64,000 bases of DNA, taken from the NCBI RefSeq assembly GCF_013155275.1, contig NZ_JABJXS010000007.1, positions 62,001-126,000 of the forward strand. The letters are read 5' to 3'. Below the pieces are notes generated by a model. The model searched no databases. It saw only the letters and a list, made by a program, of their open reading frames with translations, and had not been told where the DNA came from. This DNA is from Brenneria sp. hezel4-2-4. Lineage in GTDB: Bacteria > Pseudomonadota > Gammaproteobacteria > Enterobacterales > Enterobacteriaceae. Made by a program: the position numbers and the translations under genes. This document shows positions 39,778 to 48,681 of the stretch, piece after piece. How positions within the stretch are numbered: position 1 is the stretch's first letter; each line of letters starts with the position of its first letter.

Positions 39778-40389
39778 TTAGACGGCGGTGGCCGGACCCG
39801 TCCCGATCAGGGAGTCGCGGGTCACCAGAGCCGCCAGTTGCTCTTCGGTCATGCCTTCGGTATTCGCCGGACGCAAGGGCAGAACCCAGTAGCGGATCTC
39901 CGAGTTGGAATCCCACACCCGTATTTCCGTCGAAGGAGGAAGTTCGAAGTGGAAATCCTCGCTCAGCACTTTACGCGGCTCCCGCACGATCCTTGAGCGG
40001 TAGGGCATGGACTTATACCAGTTCGGCGGCATGCCGAGCACAGGCCAGGGGTAGCAGGAGCAGAGGGTACAGACGATCACATGGTGTACGCTATCGGTGC
40101 ACTCAAGCGCAATCATGTGCTCGCCCTGCAGTCCGCCAACATCGAGCTCCTGACAGGCTTTGGTCGCATCAGCCAGCAGACGCTGTTTGAAGGCGGGATC
40201 GGTCCAGGCTTTCGCCACCACCTTCGCGCCAAGATGAGGGCCGATCTCATTTTCATAAAGATCGGCGAATTTATTCACCCCGTCCTCGGACATCAGGCCT
40301 TTTTCAATCAGGATGGATTCAATCGCCTTGACCCGGGCGGCGATCTCTTCCTCCGTTTTCTGGGTGTGGGCCAGACTCACTCGTGTCAT
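39778..40389 (-). CDS. Nitrile hydratase alpha subunit, cobalt type
   Basis: 203 residues. The metal-claw motif [10 protein letters not shown] has Cys107, Cys110 and Cys112. Thr between the first cysteines (CTLCSC) indicates Co(III); iron enzymes have CSLCSC. Downstream, [21 protein letters not shown] is the usual conserved block. With beta it hydrates nitriles to amides in the cytoplasm. The gap from the beta stop is 12 nt, so the genes are co-translated. Only the holoenzyme with the accessory protein is expected to be active. Confidence 0.96.
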   Translation of the reverse strand: MTRVSLAHTQKTEEEIAARVKAIESILIEKGLMSEDGVNKFADLYENEIGPHLGAKVVAKAWTDPAFKQRLLADATKACQELDVGGLQGEHMIALECTDSVHHVIVCTLCSCYPWPVLGMPPNWYKSMPYRSRIVREPRKVLSEDFHFELPPSTEIRVWDSNSEIRYWVLPLRPANTEGMTEEQLAALVTRDSLIGTGPATAV

Positions 40390-40401
40390 AACGTCAACTC
40401 C

Positions 40402-41085
40402 TTATTTAGCCAAAGTGATGTAGGGTTCCCAGGCATCGGTACAGACAACGCCGTTCGGCTCAGCCGCCTCTTCGCCATACAGCTCCGCGTTGGTAAAACG
40501 CAGGGTATAGAGGTGTTCTGAAGTTTCAGGCAGTCCGTTACCCGTGGTGTCCGGATAGACGTGCGCCCCGTGATACATGATGATTTCACCGGTTCGCCCA
40601 CGGACATAGCCCGCCCGGCGAGTATGGTGTTTCGGCACGCTGGCATCGACCGTCACGCGATCGCCTACCTTGAATTTGGGTTGGGAATCCAGCTGGCGCG
40701 AGGTTGAAAAACCATTGCGGACGGCCCATTCAGCGAAGTTGACCAGCTCCGGGTCTTTGTTGGGCGGCAGCGGCACCTGAGGGTAATGAAGGTAATATTC
40801 GGTACGCTTTTCAAGTTCTTCCTGGGTCCAGTAACCTTTCTTCTCGCCGATCTGCTCGGTCGCTTCTACCCAATGTTCATAATAGAAGGCCGTGAGGTAA
40901 TGGAGAGGATGCAGTTTTTCAAGATGGCAGCGGAACTCGTCAAGCCCGAACATGCCGGCGCGCGCCGCGAAAGGAAACATCGCATAGGCGGCTTTTTCCC
41001 ATTCGGCATGGTAAGCCGGTTCCCATTGGGTCGGGCCGACGGGGCCCATCCCGTCCATCCCGCCAACGTCATGTATTCCGTTCAT
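40402..41085 (-). CDS. Nitrile hydratase beta subunit
   Basis: 227 residues: MNGIHDVGGMDGMGPV start, WEKAAYAMFPFAARAG, FYYEHWVEA, and the SH3-like C-terminal domain FKVGDRVTV...HTRRAGYVRGRTGEI. AAGGGGG lies 6 nt before ATG. The order beta-alpha-activator is that of cobalt nitrile hydratases. The 290-bp gap upstream, towards the ABC transporter, has a hairpin (41151-41167, GGCGGGA/TCCCGCC) and one single GGAC-type motif, so a separate promoter is possible. Confidence 0.95.
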   Translation of the reverse strand: MNGIHDVGGMDGMGPVGPTQWEPAYHAEWEKAAYAMFPFAARAGMFGLDEFRCHLEKLHPLHYLTAFYYEHWVEATEQIGEKKGYWTQEELEKRTEYYLHYPQVPLPPNKDPELVNFAEWAVRNGFSTSRQLDSQPKFKVGDRVTVDASVPKHHTRRAGYVRGRTGEIIMYHGAHVYPDTTGNGLPETSEHLYTLRFTNAELYGEEAAEPNGVVCTDAWEPYITLAK

Positions 41086-41376
41086 ATAACCCCCTTATCG
41101 CATCGGGATTCGGATTTGACTGGCGACCACCCCGAAAATGGCCATCCAGCGGCGGGATAATCCCGCCAAAACGTGTCGAAAGTCGTCTACCCTCAGGCAA
41201 GCTCAGGCCAGTCGGAAAACGGCCACAAAGGACCATAAAGAACAAGATAGGGCGTTAACCTTCCGCATGCTTTGCTGTGCCGGTCACGGGATGGGCTGAC
41301 AGAGACAAGTTCGCCGCGCGGCGCAAGCCAACGCCCTGTGTCTCCGTCAGACGCCGTGGTTACGCCCGTCGGTCCG

Positions 41377-42174
41377 TCATAGCGCAGGCGCCCTGAATCG
41401 CAGCAGGGCGGCGCCGTCGAACGGATCGACCAGATAGTGGGCATGAACGCCGAATGTGCTGAGCAGCAGTTGCGGCGTCAGAACTTCGCGCGGTGGCCCC
41501 AGCGCGATCAGCCGTCCCCGATCCAGCACCGCCAAACGATCGCACAGCAGGGCATGGTTGAGATCGTGCAGGGCCACCAGCGTGGTGACCGGTAAGTGGC
41601 GTACCAGCGCCAGAATGGCCAGTTGATGCTGAATATCCAGATGATTGCCCGGCTCATCCAGCAGCAAAATTTGTGGACGTTGGGCCAGCGCCTTGGCCAG
41701 ATGCACCCGCTGGCGCTCGCCTCCCGACAGGCTGTGCCAGCGCCGGGCGCTAAGGTGGGCGGCGCCGACATCATGCAGCGCCTGGCGCACGATGGCCTCC
41801 TCTTGCGCGGACCAAGGGCTCAGCGCCGACAACCATGGCGTGCGGCCCAGCGCAACGACGTCAAAGACGCTGATGACGTCCTCGGTGTCAGCCTGTTGTT
41901 CGACCATGGCAATCTGGCGGGCGCGGCTCCAGCGTGGCCAATCCCGCAGGTCTTTGTCTCCGAGCTGGACGGTTCCGCTGTCAGGTTTTCGCAAACCGCT
42001 CAGCAGCTTGAGCAAGGTGGATTTACCCGAACCGTTGGGGCCGACGATGCCGAACGTTTCTTCATGGCGTACCGCCAGCGCGATATCCTGCAACAACACA
42101 TTGCCACCTTGTTGGTAACTCAGATTGGCGCAGCTGAGCACAACCGGTTGAGGTGGCGAGGGGACGGCGGTCAT
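41377..42174 (-). CDS. ABC transporter ATPase of the FecE/BtuD type
   Basis: 265 residues. Walker A GPNGSGKST, signature LSGGERQRVHLAKAL, Walker B ILLLDEPGNHLD, switch His in VALHDLNHAL. It drives a FecCD-type importer for iron-siderophore, heme, cobalamin or related metal chelates. ATG overlaps the permease stop (ATGA). Its place between amidase and nitrile hydratase genes suggests it feeds cofactor (cobalt complex or heme) to the pathway; that is inference. Confidence 0.93.
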   Translation of the reverse strand: MTAVPSPPQPVVLSCANLSYQQGGNVLLQDIALAVRHEETFGIVGPNGSGKSTLLKLLSGLRKPDSGTVQLGDKDLRDWPRWSRARQIAMVEQQADTEDVISVFDVVALGRTPWLSALSPWSAQEEAIVRQALHDVGAAHLSARRWHSLSGGERQRVHLAKALAQRPQILLLDEPGNHLDIQHQLAILALVRHLPVTTLVALHDLNHALLCDRLAVLDRGRLIALGPPREVLTPQLLLSTFGVHAHYLVDPFDGAALLRFRAPAL

Positions 42175-43187
42175 CGCATTCTCCTTCTATCGAGCAAGAT
42201 CAGGGCAAATACCGGCGCGCCGACCAGTGCGGTGATCACCCCGACGGGGATCACCTGTCCGACTATCAGCGTGCGGGAAAGGATGTCGGCCGCGATCAGA
42301 AACAGTGCGCCGCTTAGTGCGCTTAATGGCAACAGATGGGCATGCCGGGTGCCGGACAGCAGACGAACGGCGTGGGGAATGACGAGCCCGACGAAACCGA
42401 TGGAGCCGACGATCGACACCATAATGGCGGTCACCAGCGCTGCGCTGCTGATCAACAGCAGCTGTATCCGCCGGACGGGGATGCCTAGCCCCGCGGCCGA
42501 ATCAACGCCGAAGGTGAATGCATCCAACGCCCTGCGATGCCACAAACAAACGATTAGCCCCAGCAAGGATATCGGGACCGCCAGCCAGACCGAAGACCAG
42601 CGAACGCCGCTGAGGCTGCCCAGCATCCAGAACATAATGCCGCGCGCCTGTTCAGAGTTGGCCGACTTGGTGATTAAAAATGCGGTCAGCGCATTGAACA
42701 GTTGCGAGCCGGCGATACCCGCCAGAATGATTTGCGTCGCCGGGGCCGAGGCGCCGCCGGCCCGGGCCAGCAGAGTGACGAGCGCAAAGGCGGTGATGGC
42801 GCCCACAAAGGCCCCGCCGGAGAGGGTGAGCACGCCGGCGCCCAATCCGAATAATGCAACCAGCACCGCGCCGGTCGACGCGCCGGCGGAGATGCCGAGC
42901 AGATAGGGGTCGGCCAGCGGATTGCGCAGGAGCGATTGCAGTATCACGCCGCAGGTCGCCAGGCCCGCGCCGCAGGCCCCGGCGACCAGGGCGCGGGGCA
43001 GGCGGTAATTCCAGATAATCCCTTCGTCGATGGGATCCAGTATGTAGCCCGCCGACCCCAGTTTATTGACTATCGCCTGTACGACGACGGTGAGCTTTAT
43101 CGATGTTTCGCCGATGGCGACGCCCAGTAATATCGCGGCGATAAGCGCCAGGCAGGCGATAAGACTGACCAGCCATTTTCTGGTCAT
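42171..43187 (-). CDS. ABC transporter permease of the FecCD family
   Basis: 338 residues, about ten membrane segments. Family marks: GEITLR-like IGETSIKLTVV, NPLADPYLLGISAGASTGAV and SIGFVGLVIPHAVRLLSGTRH. It forms the membrane channel with the adjacent ATPase and binding protein; starts and stops overlap on both sides, so stoichiometric translation is expected. Confidence 0.93.
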   Translation of the reverse strand: MTRKWLVSLIACLALIAAILLGVAIGETSIKLTVVVQAIVNKLGSAGYILDPIDEGIIWNYRLPRALVAGACGAGLATCGVILQSLLRNPLADPYLLGISAGASTGAVLVALFGLGAGVLTLSGGAFVGAITAFALVTLLARAGGASAPATQIILAGIAGSQLFNALTAFLITKSANSEQARGIMFWMLGSLSGVRWSSVWLAVPISLLGLIVCLWHRRALDAFTFGVDSAAGLGIPVRRIQLLLISSAALVTAIMVSIVGSIGFVGLVIPHAVRLLSGTRHAHLLPLSALSGALFLIAADILSRTLIVGQVIPVGVITALVGAPVFALILLDRRRMR

Positions 43188-44278
43188 TTGGGCAAATCCG
43201 CGTTTTTGGCGATGGCGGAAGCGATCGTTTCCAGGCCGCCGAACATTCTCAGGCTGGCATGCATCGCTTCGGCGTCCAGGATAATGATGCGGTTATTCTT
43301 GACCGCCGCCATGTTGCGAGTGACCGGATCGTGTTGCAGAAACGCCAGTTTTTTCTGGTGGTCATCGGCCGGGAAACGACGGCGATCCATCCGGGCAATG
43401 ATGATAAACGTCGGGTTGGCCTTGGCGATGGTTTCCCAGCCGACAGCCGGCCACTCTTCGTCAGACTCGACGATGTTGTGTACGCCCAGCGTGTTGAGCA
43501 TGAAGTCAGGCACGCCTTTGCGGCCCGCGACAAACGGATCGCTCTTGAGATCGCTGCTGGAAAACCAGAAAAGCGCGCTGGTGTGGGAGAGATCCTGCCG
43601 CTGCGTCATGGCTCTGGCTTTGGCCAGTCTGGCCTGCAGCTCGTCATTCAGTTGTTGACCGCGCGGCTGCACATCGAAAATCGCCGCCAATTGGCTGATG
43701 CTTTTATACAGACTCTCAATGCGGAAGGTTTCCTGGCGCGTGCCGTCGGCGCCTATCAAATTATTTTTACCTTCGCAATCGGCGGGCATCACGTAGGTGG
43801 GAATATTTAACTCGTCAAATTGCTGACGGCTGCCCACCACGCCTTGCGGGCCAACCATCATTTCAAACTGTGAGACCACCAACTGCGGCCGTTTGCTTAT
43901 GACGGTCTCAAATCCCGGCGCGTTATCGGCCAGCCGCTCAACCTTGGCGTTCTGCGCCTGGTATTGCGGCAGCACGTTGTTAAACCACAGCGACGTTCCC
44001 ACTAATTTGTCGCCCAGTCCCAGGGCATACAACATCTCGCTTCCCGTCTGGCCAATGGTCACCACTTTTGTGGGCGCGCGCTGAAAGGTCAGCGTGCTGC
44101 CGCAGTTCTGCAACGTCAGCGGAAACTGGGTGGCTGTGGCCTGTGCGCCGCACGACGCCATCGCGCAGGCCAGCAGCAGCGACCGCCGGTAGCGGCCCCG
44201 CACGGGATGCCGGCGGCGGGTGAAATGGGGGAAGGAGAAGGGCAATGCATGGAAAAGCGAAGAAAATTTATGCGGCAT
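43184..44278 (-). CDS. Periplasmic metal-chelate binding protein (FecB/BtuF-like)
   Basis: 364 residues with an unusually long, Arg-rich leader (FTRRRHPVRGRYRRSLLLACAMASCGAQATA, signal cleavage about residue 49). The family helical-backbone fold starts RAPTKVVTIGQTGSEMLYALGLGDKLVG. ATG 44278 has GGAGATATC upstream and is kept, though a GTG at codon 26 would also give a normal signal peptide. Ligand unknown: cobalt or corrinoid species and heme are the candidates given the cobalt nitrile hydratase and heme dehydratase in the same cluster. Confidence 0.88.
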   Translation of the reverse strand: MPHKFSSLFHALPFSFPHFTRRRHPVRGRYRRSLLLACAMASCGAQATATQFPLTLQNCGSTLTFQRAPTKVVTIGQTGSEMLYALGLGDKLVGTSLWFNNVLPQYQAQNAKVERLADNAPGFETVISKRPQLVVSQFEMMVGPQGVVGSRQQFDELNIPTYVMPADCEGKNNLIGADGTRQETFRIESLYKSISQLAAIFDVQPRGQQLNDELQARLAKARAMTQRQDLSHTSALFWFSSSDLKSDPFVAGRKGVPDFMLNTLGVHNIVESDEEWPAVGWETIAKANPTFIIIARMDRRRFPADDHQKKLAFLQHDPVTRNMAAVKNNRIIILDAEAMHASLRMFGGLETIASAIAKNADLPK

Positions 44279-44445
44279 GATATCTCCATAGCGTCAGTGC
44301 TTGTGTGTAACCCGCGGCAGGTGCAGTAGGGATCCGGGCATACGCATTTGCTACCCGGCCGTGCGAAAGGCGCCGCGCGGTCGGGTCGCTGAATTCGGCG
44401 TGGCATGGATGGCAGAATCAACCCCGTCGTCCATGCTACCGCGTT

Positions 44446-45960
44446 TTAGAACTTGCGCCAGTCTCCCGCCGCTTCAAACGCCGACGCTGCCTGGTAAAGC
44501 GTACCTTCGCCATAGTGACGACCAATCAGCATGAGCCCCACCGGCAAACCATCGACCAGCCCACAGGGAACAGAGAAGGCCGGATGACCGGTAATGTCCT
44601 GTGCCGCGGTATTGCCGAGCATTTCAAATGCCCGCGATATGTATTGAGTAACGGAACAGTCTTTCTCAGGCAGAGGTTGCGCGGTGATAGGAACGGTCGG
44701 CATCACCAACACATCATAGTTTGCCAGCTCGCGGTCATAACCCGCACGGGCTCTGCGTGCGATGTTCTGTGCCTTGGCATAGTAGCGGCCGTTGTAGCGC
44801 TCCAGTCCGTACTGTCCGACGAACATACAGATTTTGAGCGAAGCGGACAGCGCTTCGGCCTGGGAACGCCATTGCGCCTGTTTATCCAGCAGCGCCACGT
44901 CATACTGACCTTTCCAGTTAAACCCCATGCCGTTCCCGTGCATCATCTGCATGGTCAGCCCTTCGCAGCCGATCGGCGTCCAGAGCGCGCCCGCCAGTGT
45001 ATGTTCAGGGAGCGATATTTCGTCGACCGTGGCACCCAGACGTTCAAAACGAGCAATGGCTTCTCGGACTTTGTCCGCGACGCGCGGATCCTGATTGGCG
45101 AGCTGGAACCCTTCGGTCACAATACCGATCTTCAGGCCGTCCACGCCGCGGTTCAGAAACTCGGTATAGGATTGCACCGCGGGCGCATACTGACGCGGAT
45201 CCAACCCGTCGGCGCCGGCGATCGCTTCCAGCATCAATGCGTTATCGCGGACATTGGCGGTAATCGGGCCGGCATGATCCACTGTGGCCTCGATCGGCAT
45301 AATACCGGTATAAGGCACCAAACCATGGGTGGGTTTCATGCCATAAGTGCCGCAGAATGCCGACGGGATGCGAATGGAACCGCCCTGATCGCACCCTATG
45401 GCCATGTCGACCTCACCCGAGGCCACCAGCGCGGCGCTGCCGGAGGAGGAGCCGCCGGCGGCGTAGCCGTGACGGTTGGGGTTGTGCACCGGCGCCGGAT
45501 GGGAAGTATGGCTGCCGCCGGAAAGACAAAAGTGCTCGCAGGTGGCTTTACCGCTGATCGTGGCGCCGGCATCCAGAAGACGGGTGACGACGGTGGCGTC
45601 ATAAGAAGGCACGAACCCCTCAAGCGTGGTGGAGCCATTCATCATCGGTACGCCGGCCAGGGAAACGTTATCCTTGAGCGCGACGGTGCGGCCAGCCAGC
45701 TTGCCGGCGCCGGCGCCTTTCACTTCGGTTTTGTAGTACCAGGCATTCAGCGGGTTTTCCGCACCCTCGGGGCGATAACCGGCCTCGCGCGGGTAACGCG
45801 TCTCGGGGATATCATCAGGCAATTCGTCAACCAGGTCATAGGCGTCGAAATTGGCTTGCATCAGCGCCAGGTATTCACTCGCCAGTTCCGGCGTCAGTTG
45901 GATGTGCAGGCGGTCGGCGATCTCTTGCAGTTGTTCGGGCGTGGGGCGTTCAATAGCCAT
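44446..45960 (-). CDS. Amidase-signature amidase of nitrile clusters
   Basis: 504 residues. The triad can be placed: Lys96 (VALKDN), cis-Ser171 (AAGGSSSGS) and nucleophile Ser195 ([10 protein letters not shown]). As I recall it, this numbering is the same as in the Rhodococcus nitrile-cluster amidase. It hydrolyses the amide made by nitrile hydratase to acid and ammonia. ATG 45960 has AAGGAA 8 nt upstream; the ATG at 45993 is rejected. It follows the aldoxime dehydratase gene after 77 bp and precedes the ABC genes. Confidence 0.94.
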   Translation of the reverse strand: MAIERPTPEQLQEIADRLHIQLTPELASEYLALMQANFDAYDLVDELPDDIPETRYPREAGYRPEGAENPLNAWYYKTEVKGAGAGKLAGRTVALKDNVSLAGVPMMNGSTTLEGFVPSYDATVVTRLLDAGATISGKATCEHFCLSGGSHTSHPAPVHNPNRHGYAAGGSSSGSAALVASGEVDMAIGCDQGGSIRIPSAFCGTYGMKPTHGLVPYTGIMPIEATVDHAGPITANVRDNALMLEAIAGADGLDPRQYAPAVQSYTEFLNRGVDGLKIGIVTEGFQLANQDPRVADKVREAIARFERLGATVDEISLPEHTLAGALWTPIGCEGLTMQMMHGNGMGFNWKGQYDVALLDKQAQWRSQAEALSASLKICMFVGQYGLERYNGRYYAKAQNIARRARAGYDRELANYDVLVMPTVPITAQPLPEKDCSVTQYISRAFEMLGNTAAQDITGHPAFSVPCGLVDGLPVGLMLIGRHYGEGTLYQAASAFEAAGDWRKF

Positions 45961-46037
45961 GTTATTTCCTTCATGAATGCGGCGCTTCATCAATAGTTCG
46001 ACGAATCCGCCCTAGGGGTAGATTGAAAAAGGGGTGA

Positions 46038-47090
46038 TCAGTTCTCAGATTGCGCATCGCGCATCATCCCGGTTTGTGCATGACAGTTGATGTATTCGAA
46101 CATTTGGTGGCGCGCATCGGAGACGGAAACTTCGTGATAGAGCCGTAGTTTTTGCAGTCCGGTGACGACGCGGAAAAATGTGGTGAATATGCGCAGGTGG
46201 GTAGGGTGGGATTCCGCCCATCGCTCCAGCTTGTCGAGCGAGCGCCAGTAGCCGATATCGTAGGCGATATCCAGCAGATTGCCGTCCAGATCGATGTTGC
46301 GCACGAAACGGTTGCTGTAGCAGCCCAGCGCCTGACCCTCGTCGCGAAGAAAATCCATGCCGTCCTGCAGGGGGGGCAGCATCTGCTTAAAGTACAGCTC
46401 GCGTTCTTCTTCTCCGGCGTCGACCCAGTCCTGTCCGGAACGGATCAGCGCGATATTGTCATGGCCCTGCACCACAACGCGGCCGCCTTTGGCGGGATCG
46501 CCGGACAGGAGGCGCAACTCGCTCGAAGGTTGCAGCCAGTCGGTTTGCGAGAGCGGGATACGATCGCGCACCGAGCCCCAATAGCCGTGCTCCTGCACTT
46601 CGTCGCTGATGTTATCCATGATGGCGCCGACGCCTGGCAGATCTTCTTTGAATGCATACAGGGTTTCGAACTGGTCGGCGCGCGGGGCGATGATCTCGCG
46701 GAAATAGCCCAGCCCTTCGTTCAGCCGTGCGTCATCGGCCCACCAGTCGGCGATCGACGGCGAACGCAGCCAGCGGCAGTATGCCGCCGGATCGCGCCAG
46801 TAGCCGACGACGATGAAATTGCCATAGCCCTGAGCGTCGACATGGTAGGTCATATCGTGATTCCCCGGGCCGTCGTCGACGCTAAAACTTGAGACGATGT
46901 GGCGCATGGCCTTCAGGGCCGCATCACGCTGCTCTTCAAGGAACTGCACGCCGAGATAGGCCATGACCACCTGTGTGAGGCTTTCATCGGCACGGCCCGC
47001 GAACATGGGAAACGGCGGCTGATAGTCATCATGAACACGGCGGGACAGTGTCCGGGGGCATTTCAAATGTTTGTCGATTGCGGATTCCAT
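46038..47090 (-). CDS. Aldoxime dehydratase (heme), OxdA type
   Basis: 350 residues. Compared with Pseudomonas OxdA (residues from memory: Glu143, Arg178, Ser219, His299, His320) every functional residue is present one position lower: Glu142, Arg177, Ser218, proximal heme His298 (ESHPTHL) and catalytic His319 (LYHEV). The enzyme dehydrates aldoximes (R-CH=NOH) to nitriles with ferrous heme. It is the entry step; nitrile hydratase and amidase follow. AGGAGCCC lies upstream of ATG 47090. Paired direct repeats at 47223-47255 mark the probable activator site. Confidence 0.94.
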   Translation of the reverse strand: MESAIDKHLKCPRTLSRRVHDDYQPPFPMFAGRADESLTQVVMAYLGVQFLEEQRDAALKAMRHIVSSFSVDDGPGNHDMTYHVDAQGYGNFIVVGYWRDPAAYCRWLRSPSIADWWADDARLNEGLGYFREIIAPRADQFETLYAFKEDLPGVGAIMDNISDEVQEHGYWGSVRDRIPLSQTDWLQPSSELRLLSGDPAKGGRVVVQGHDNIALIRSGQDWVDAGEEERELYFKQMLPPLQDGMDFLRDEGQALGCYSNRFVRNIDLDGNLLDIAYDIGYWRSLDKLERWAESHPTHLRIFTTFFRVVTGLQKLRLYHEVSVSDARHQMFEYINCHAQTGMMRDAQSEN

Positions 47091-47357
47091 AAGGGCTCCT
47101 GATTGATGTTCAATAGTCAGCTTACCGAAGAGAGCGGACAGGTATGACCGGTCGCCGCCGGCGCACGCGGCCGCTCCCCGACCTGGTTAATACTATGTAG
47201 GCAGACGATTCGGGATGCTTGTTTCACCGGGACATCTGTTTTGCTAAAAAGGACAACCGTACCCCGATTCGTTGTTCGGGAGGGCATTACCCTGGTGTAA
47301 CGCGACTGTGTACGGTACTTGGAATTGAACGTTCCGGGTCCGTCGACCCGGTAGAGA
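47091..47357. other. Promoter region of the aldoxime dehydratase operon
   Basis: No coding frame. It contains the 21-bp-spaced GGGACA/AGGACA repeats described separately. A weak GC-rich segment at 47140-47180 may terminate the channel gene transcript. Confidence 0.5.
47223..47255. promoter_or_regulatory. Tandem direct repeat, candidate AraC site before the dehydratase gene
   Basis: TTCACCGGGACA (47223-47234) and CTAAAAAGGACA (47244-47255) share the GGACA core exactly 21 bp apart. The same core and spacing occur at 48524-48556. Two direct repeats two helical turns apart are the usual footprint of AraC-family activators. Confidence 0.55.
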
Positions 47358-48257
47358 TTAAAACAGTTTCATAATACGCAGCGTGGTGCTGAAATCGGTC
47401 TGGAACCCGCCGTCTACGCTGATGTCGCGCTGAACCAGCCACTGCACCTGCAAATCGGGCCGCACAAATTTCGCCGTTTGCAAACGCACCTGCTGTGAGC
47501 GTGTGGCGGCGCCGTTCGCTGAACCGTCCAGATATTGGGTACCGCCCCAGTTTTTGGCGTAACCGACGGCGAAGGTCCAGGTTTTGTCCTGAGGAGGAAT
47601 ATAGGACAGCCATAATTGCGCCTGATAGCTGTTGTCCTGTGAAAGCGTGCCGTCACCCCGGCTGACGGCGTCGTCATTGTCGCCATACCAGGTGGTATCG
47701 AATGATGCCTGTGCGATAAAGTTATCGCCAAGCCGCTGGGTTCCGCCCACCTGAAAATCAAACTTCCAGCGGTTTTCGCCTATGTTCAGCGTCTCCCCGG
47801 CATCGTAATTGCCCATAGGGAGATAGAGATAAGGCACAATGGCGAAAGTGGTTCCGGAAGTTGAATTATTGATCAGCCAAAGGGGCGCGGTGAGGATCGG
47901 ATCGCCCAGCCCTGATGTTGAACTCAGTTCCGTGCCGGCCAGCTTGCCATCATAGAGTCGTCCATAGGGTAATAATACTTGGGGCGCCAGGGTAAATCCG
48001 CCGACGTCCATATAATGGACATAACGGAAAATACCAATCATTGAATTCAGCCGAGTATCATCTTTAATATAATTGCCGCCGACGGGTTTATAAGTGTCGC
48101 GATGGGCATAGGTGAAATAGGAAAGAAAAGCGTCGGTGCCCACTGGTGCAGGAACTAAATCCAGCGAATCCAAATCCACCGCCTGGGCGGATTGAAAAAA
48201 TAAGATTGCAGCCAAAGGAATAACATACCGTCGGCGCCAGCGAGTAGATCGCATCAT
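47358..48257 (-). CDS. Outer-membrane channel of the MetA-pathway / phenol-degradation family
   Basis: 299 residues. Signal peptide MMRSTRWRRRYVIPLAAILFFQSAQA, then an all-beta protein with many alternating aromatic strands (LSYFTYAHRDTYKPVGGNYI, LPYGRLYD, FAIVPYLYLPMGNYD), ending in Phe (RIMKLF). This is the COG4313 type found beside aromatic catabolic genes; uptake of hydrophobic substrates is inferred. ATG 48257 follows GGAGG by 10 nt and gives a normal signal; upstream ATGs at 48281 and 48335 are less likely. Confidence 0.8.
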   Translation of the reverse strand: MMRSTRWRRRYVIPLAAILFFQSAQAVDLDSLDLVPAPVGTDAFLSYFTYAHRDTYKPVGGNYIKDDTRLNSMIGIFRYVHYMDVGGFTLAPQVLLPYGRLYDGKLAGTELSSTSGLGDPILTAPLWLINNSTSGTTFAIVPYLYLPMGNYDAGETLNIGENRWKFDFQVGGTQRLGDNFIAQASFDTTWYGDNDDAVSRGDGTLSQDNSYQAQLWLSYIPPQDKTWTFAVGYAKNWGGTQYLDGSANGAATRSQQVRLQTAKFVRPDLQVQWLVQRDISVDGGFQTDFSTTLRIMKLF

Positions 48258-48681
48258 CGCGCTGAGACCTCCTCTTTTCATCGTCTCAGGATCGCGGTTA
48301 GGATATTGCAAACGATTACCTTTGACTGATTTCATGATTAACCCCCACGTTTAAAACGGAATAATGACTGCGGCCTGTTAGTGATTTCAGACCATAAGAT
48401 GTGGTTATTTCTTTCGTCTTGCCTGCCTGTAGATGAAGGCACCGACGCCATCAATGGCGGAGTAGAAAATTGATTCCGCTCCTGATTGACACTTTTAACC
48501 CGAGAGTGCTATTACCGCCATGGCTCAAATGGACAAGGGATGTACTCAAAAGGACAGTTTGCCCAGGGGGAAGAAATCCGGTGAAAAAGATCGTATATCT
48601 CGTTGAGTTTCGCGTAGGCGGAATAAAAAAAACGACAGCGCCTGTACAGGTCGCTGTCGCTCAGAGGCGGGGCGATAAGAC
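48258..48681. other. Promoter region of the channel gene
   Basis: No gene. Contains the 21-bp tandem repeat and a hairpin just left of the AraC stop (GACAGCGCCTGTACAGGTCGCTGTC, about 48634-48658) that probably ends the AraC transcript. Confidence 0.55.
48524..48556. promoter_or_regulatory. Tandem direct repeat, candidate AraC site before the channel gene
   Basis: CTCAAATGGACA (48524-48535) and CTCAAAAGGACA (48545-48556) agree at 11 of 12 positions and are exactly 21 bp apart. They lie about 270 bp before the channel gene start. Confidence 0.6.

Noticed and set aside
41086..41376. Cobalamin riboswitch before the nitrile hydratase genes
   Set aside because: The cobalt enzyme made this worth checking, but I could not find the B12-box consensus on either strand of the gap, nor before the binding-protein gene.
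41596..42906. 436-codon plus-strand frame inside the ABC genes
   Set aside because: It is antisense to the ATPase and permease genes, whose motifs are unambiguous; its composition is typical of an antisense frame in GC-rich DNA.
44515..45996. 493-codon plus-strand frame opposite the amidase gene
   Set aside because: Exactly antisense to the amidase with a complete catalytic triad; no family motif in the plus frame.
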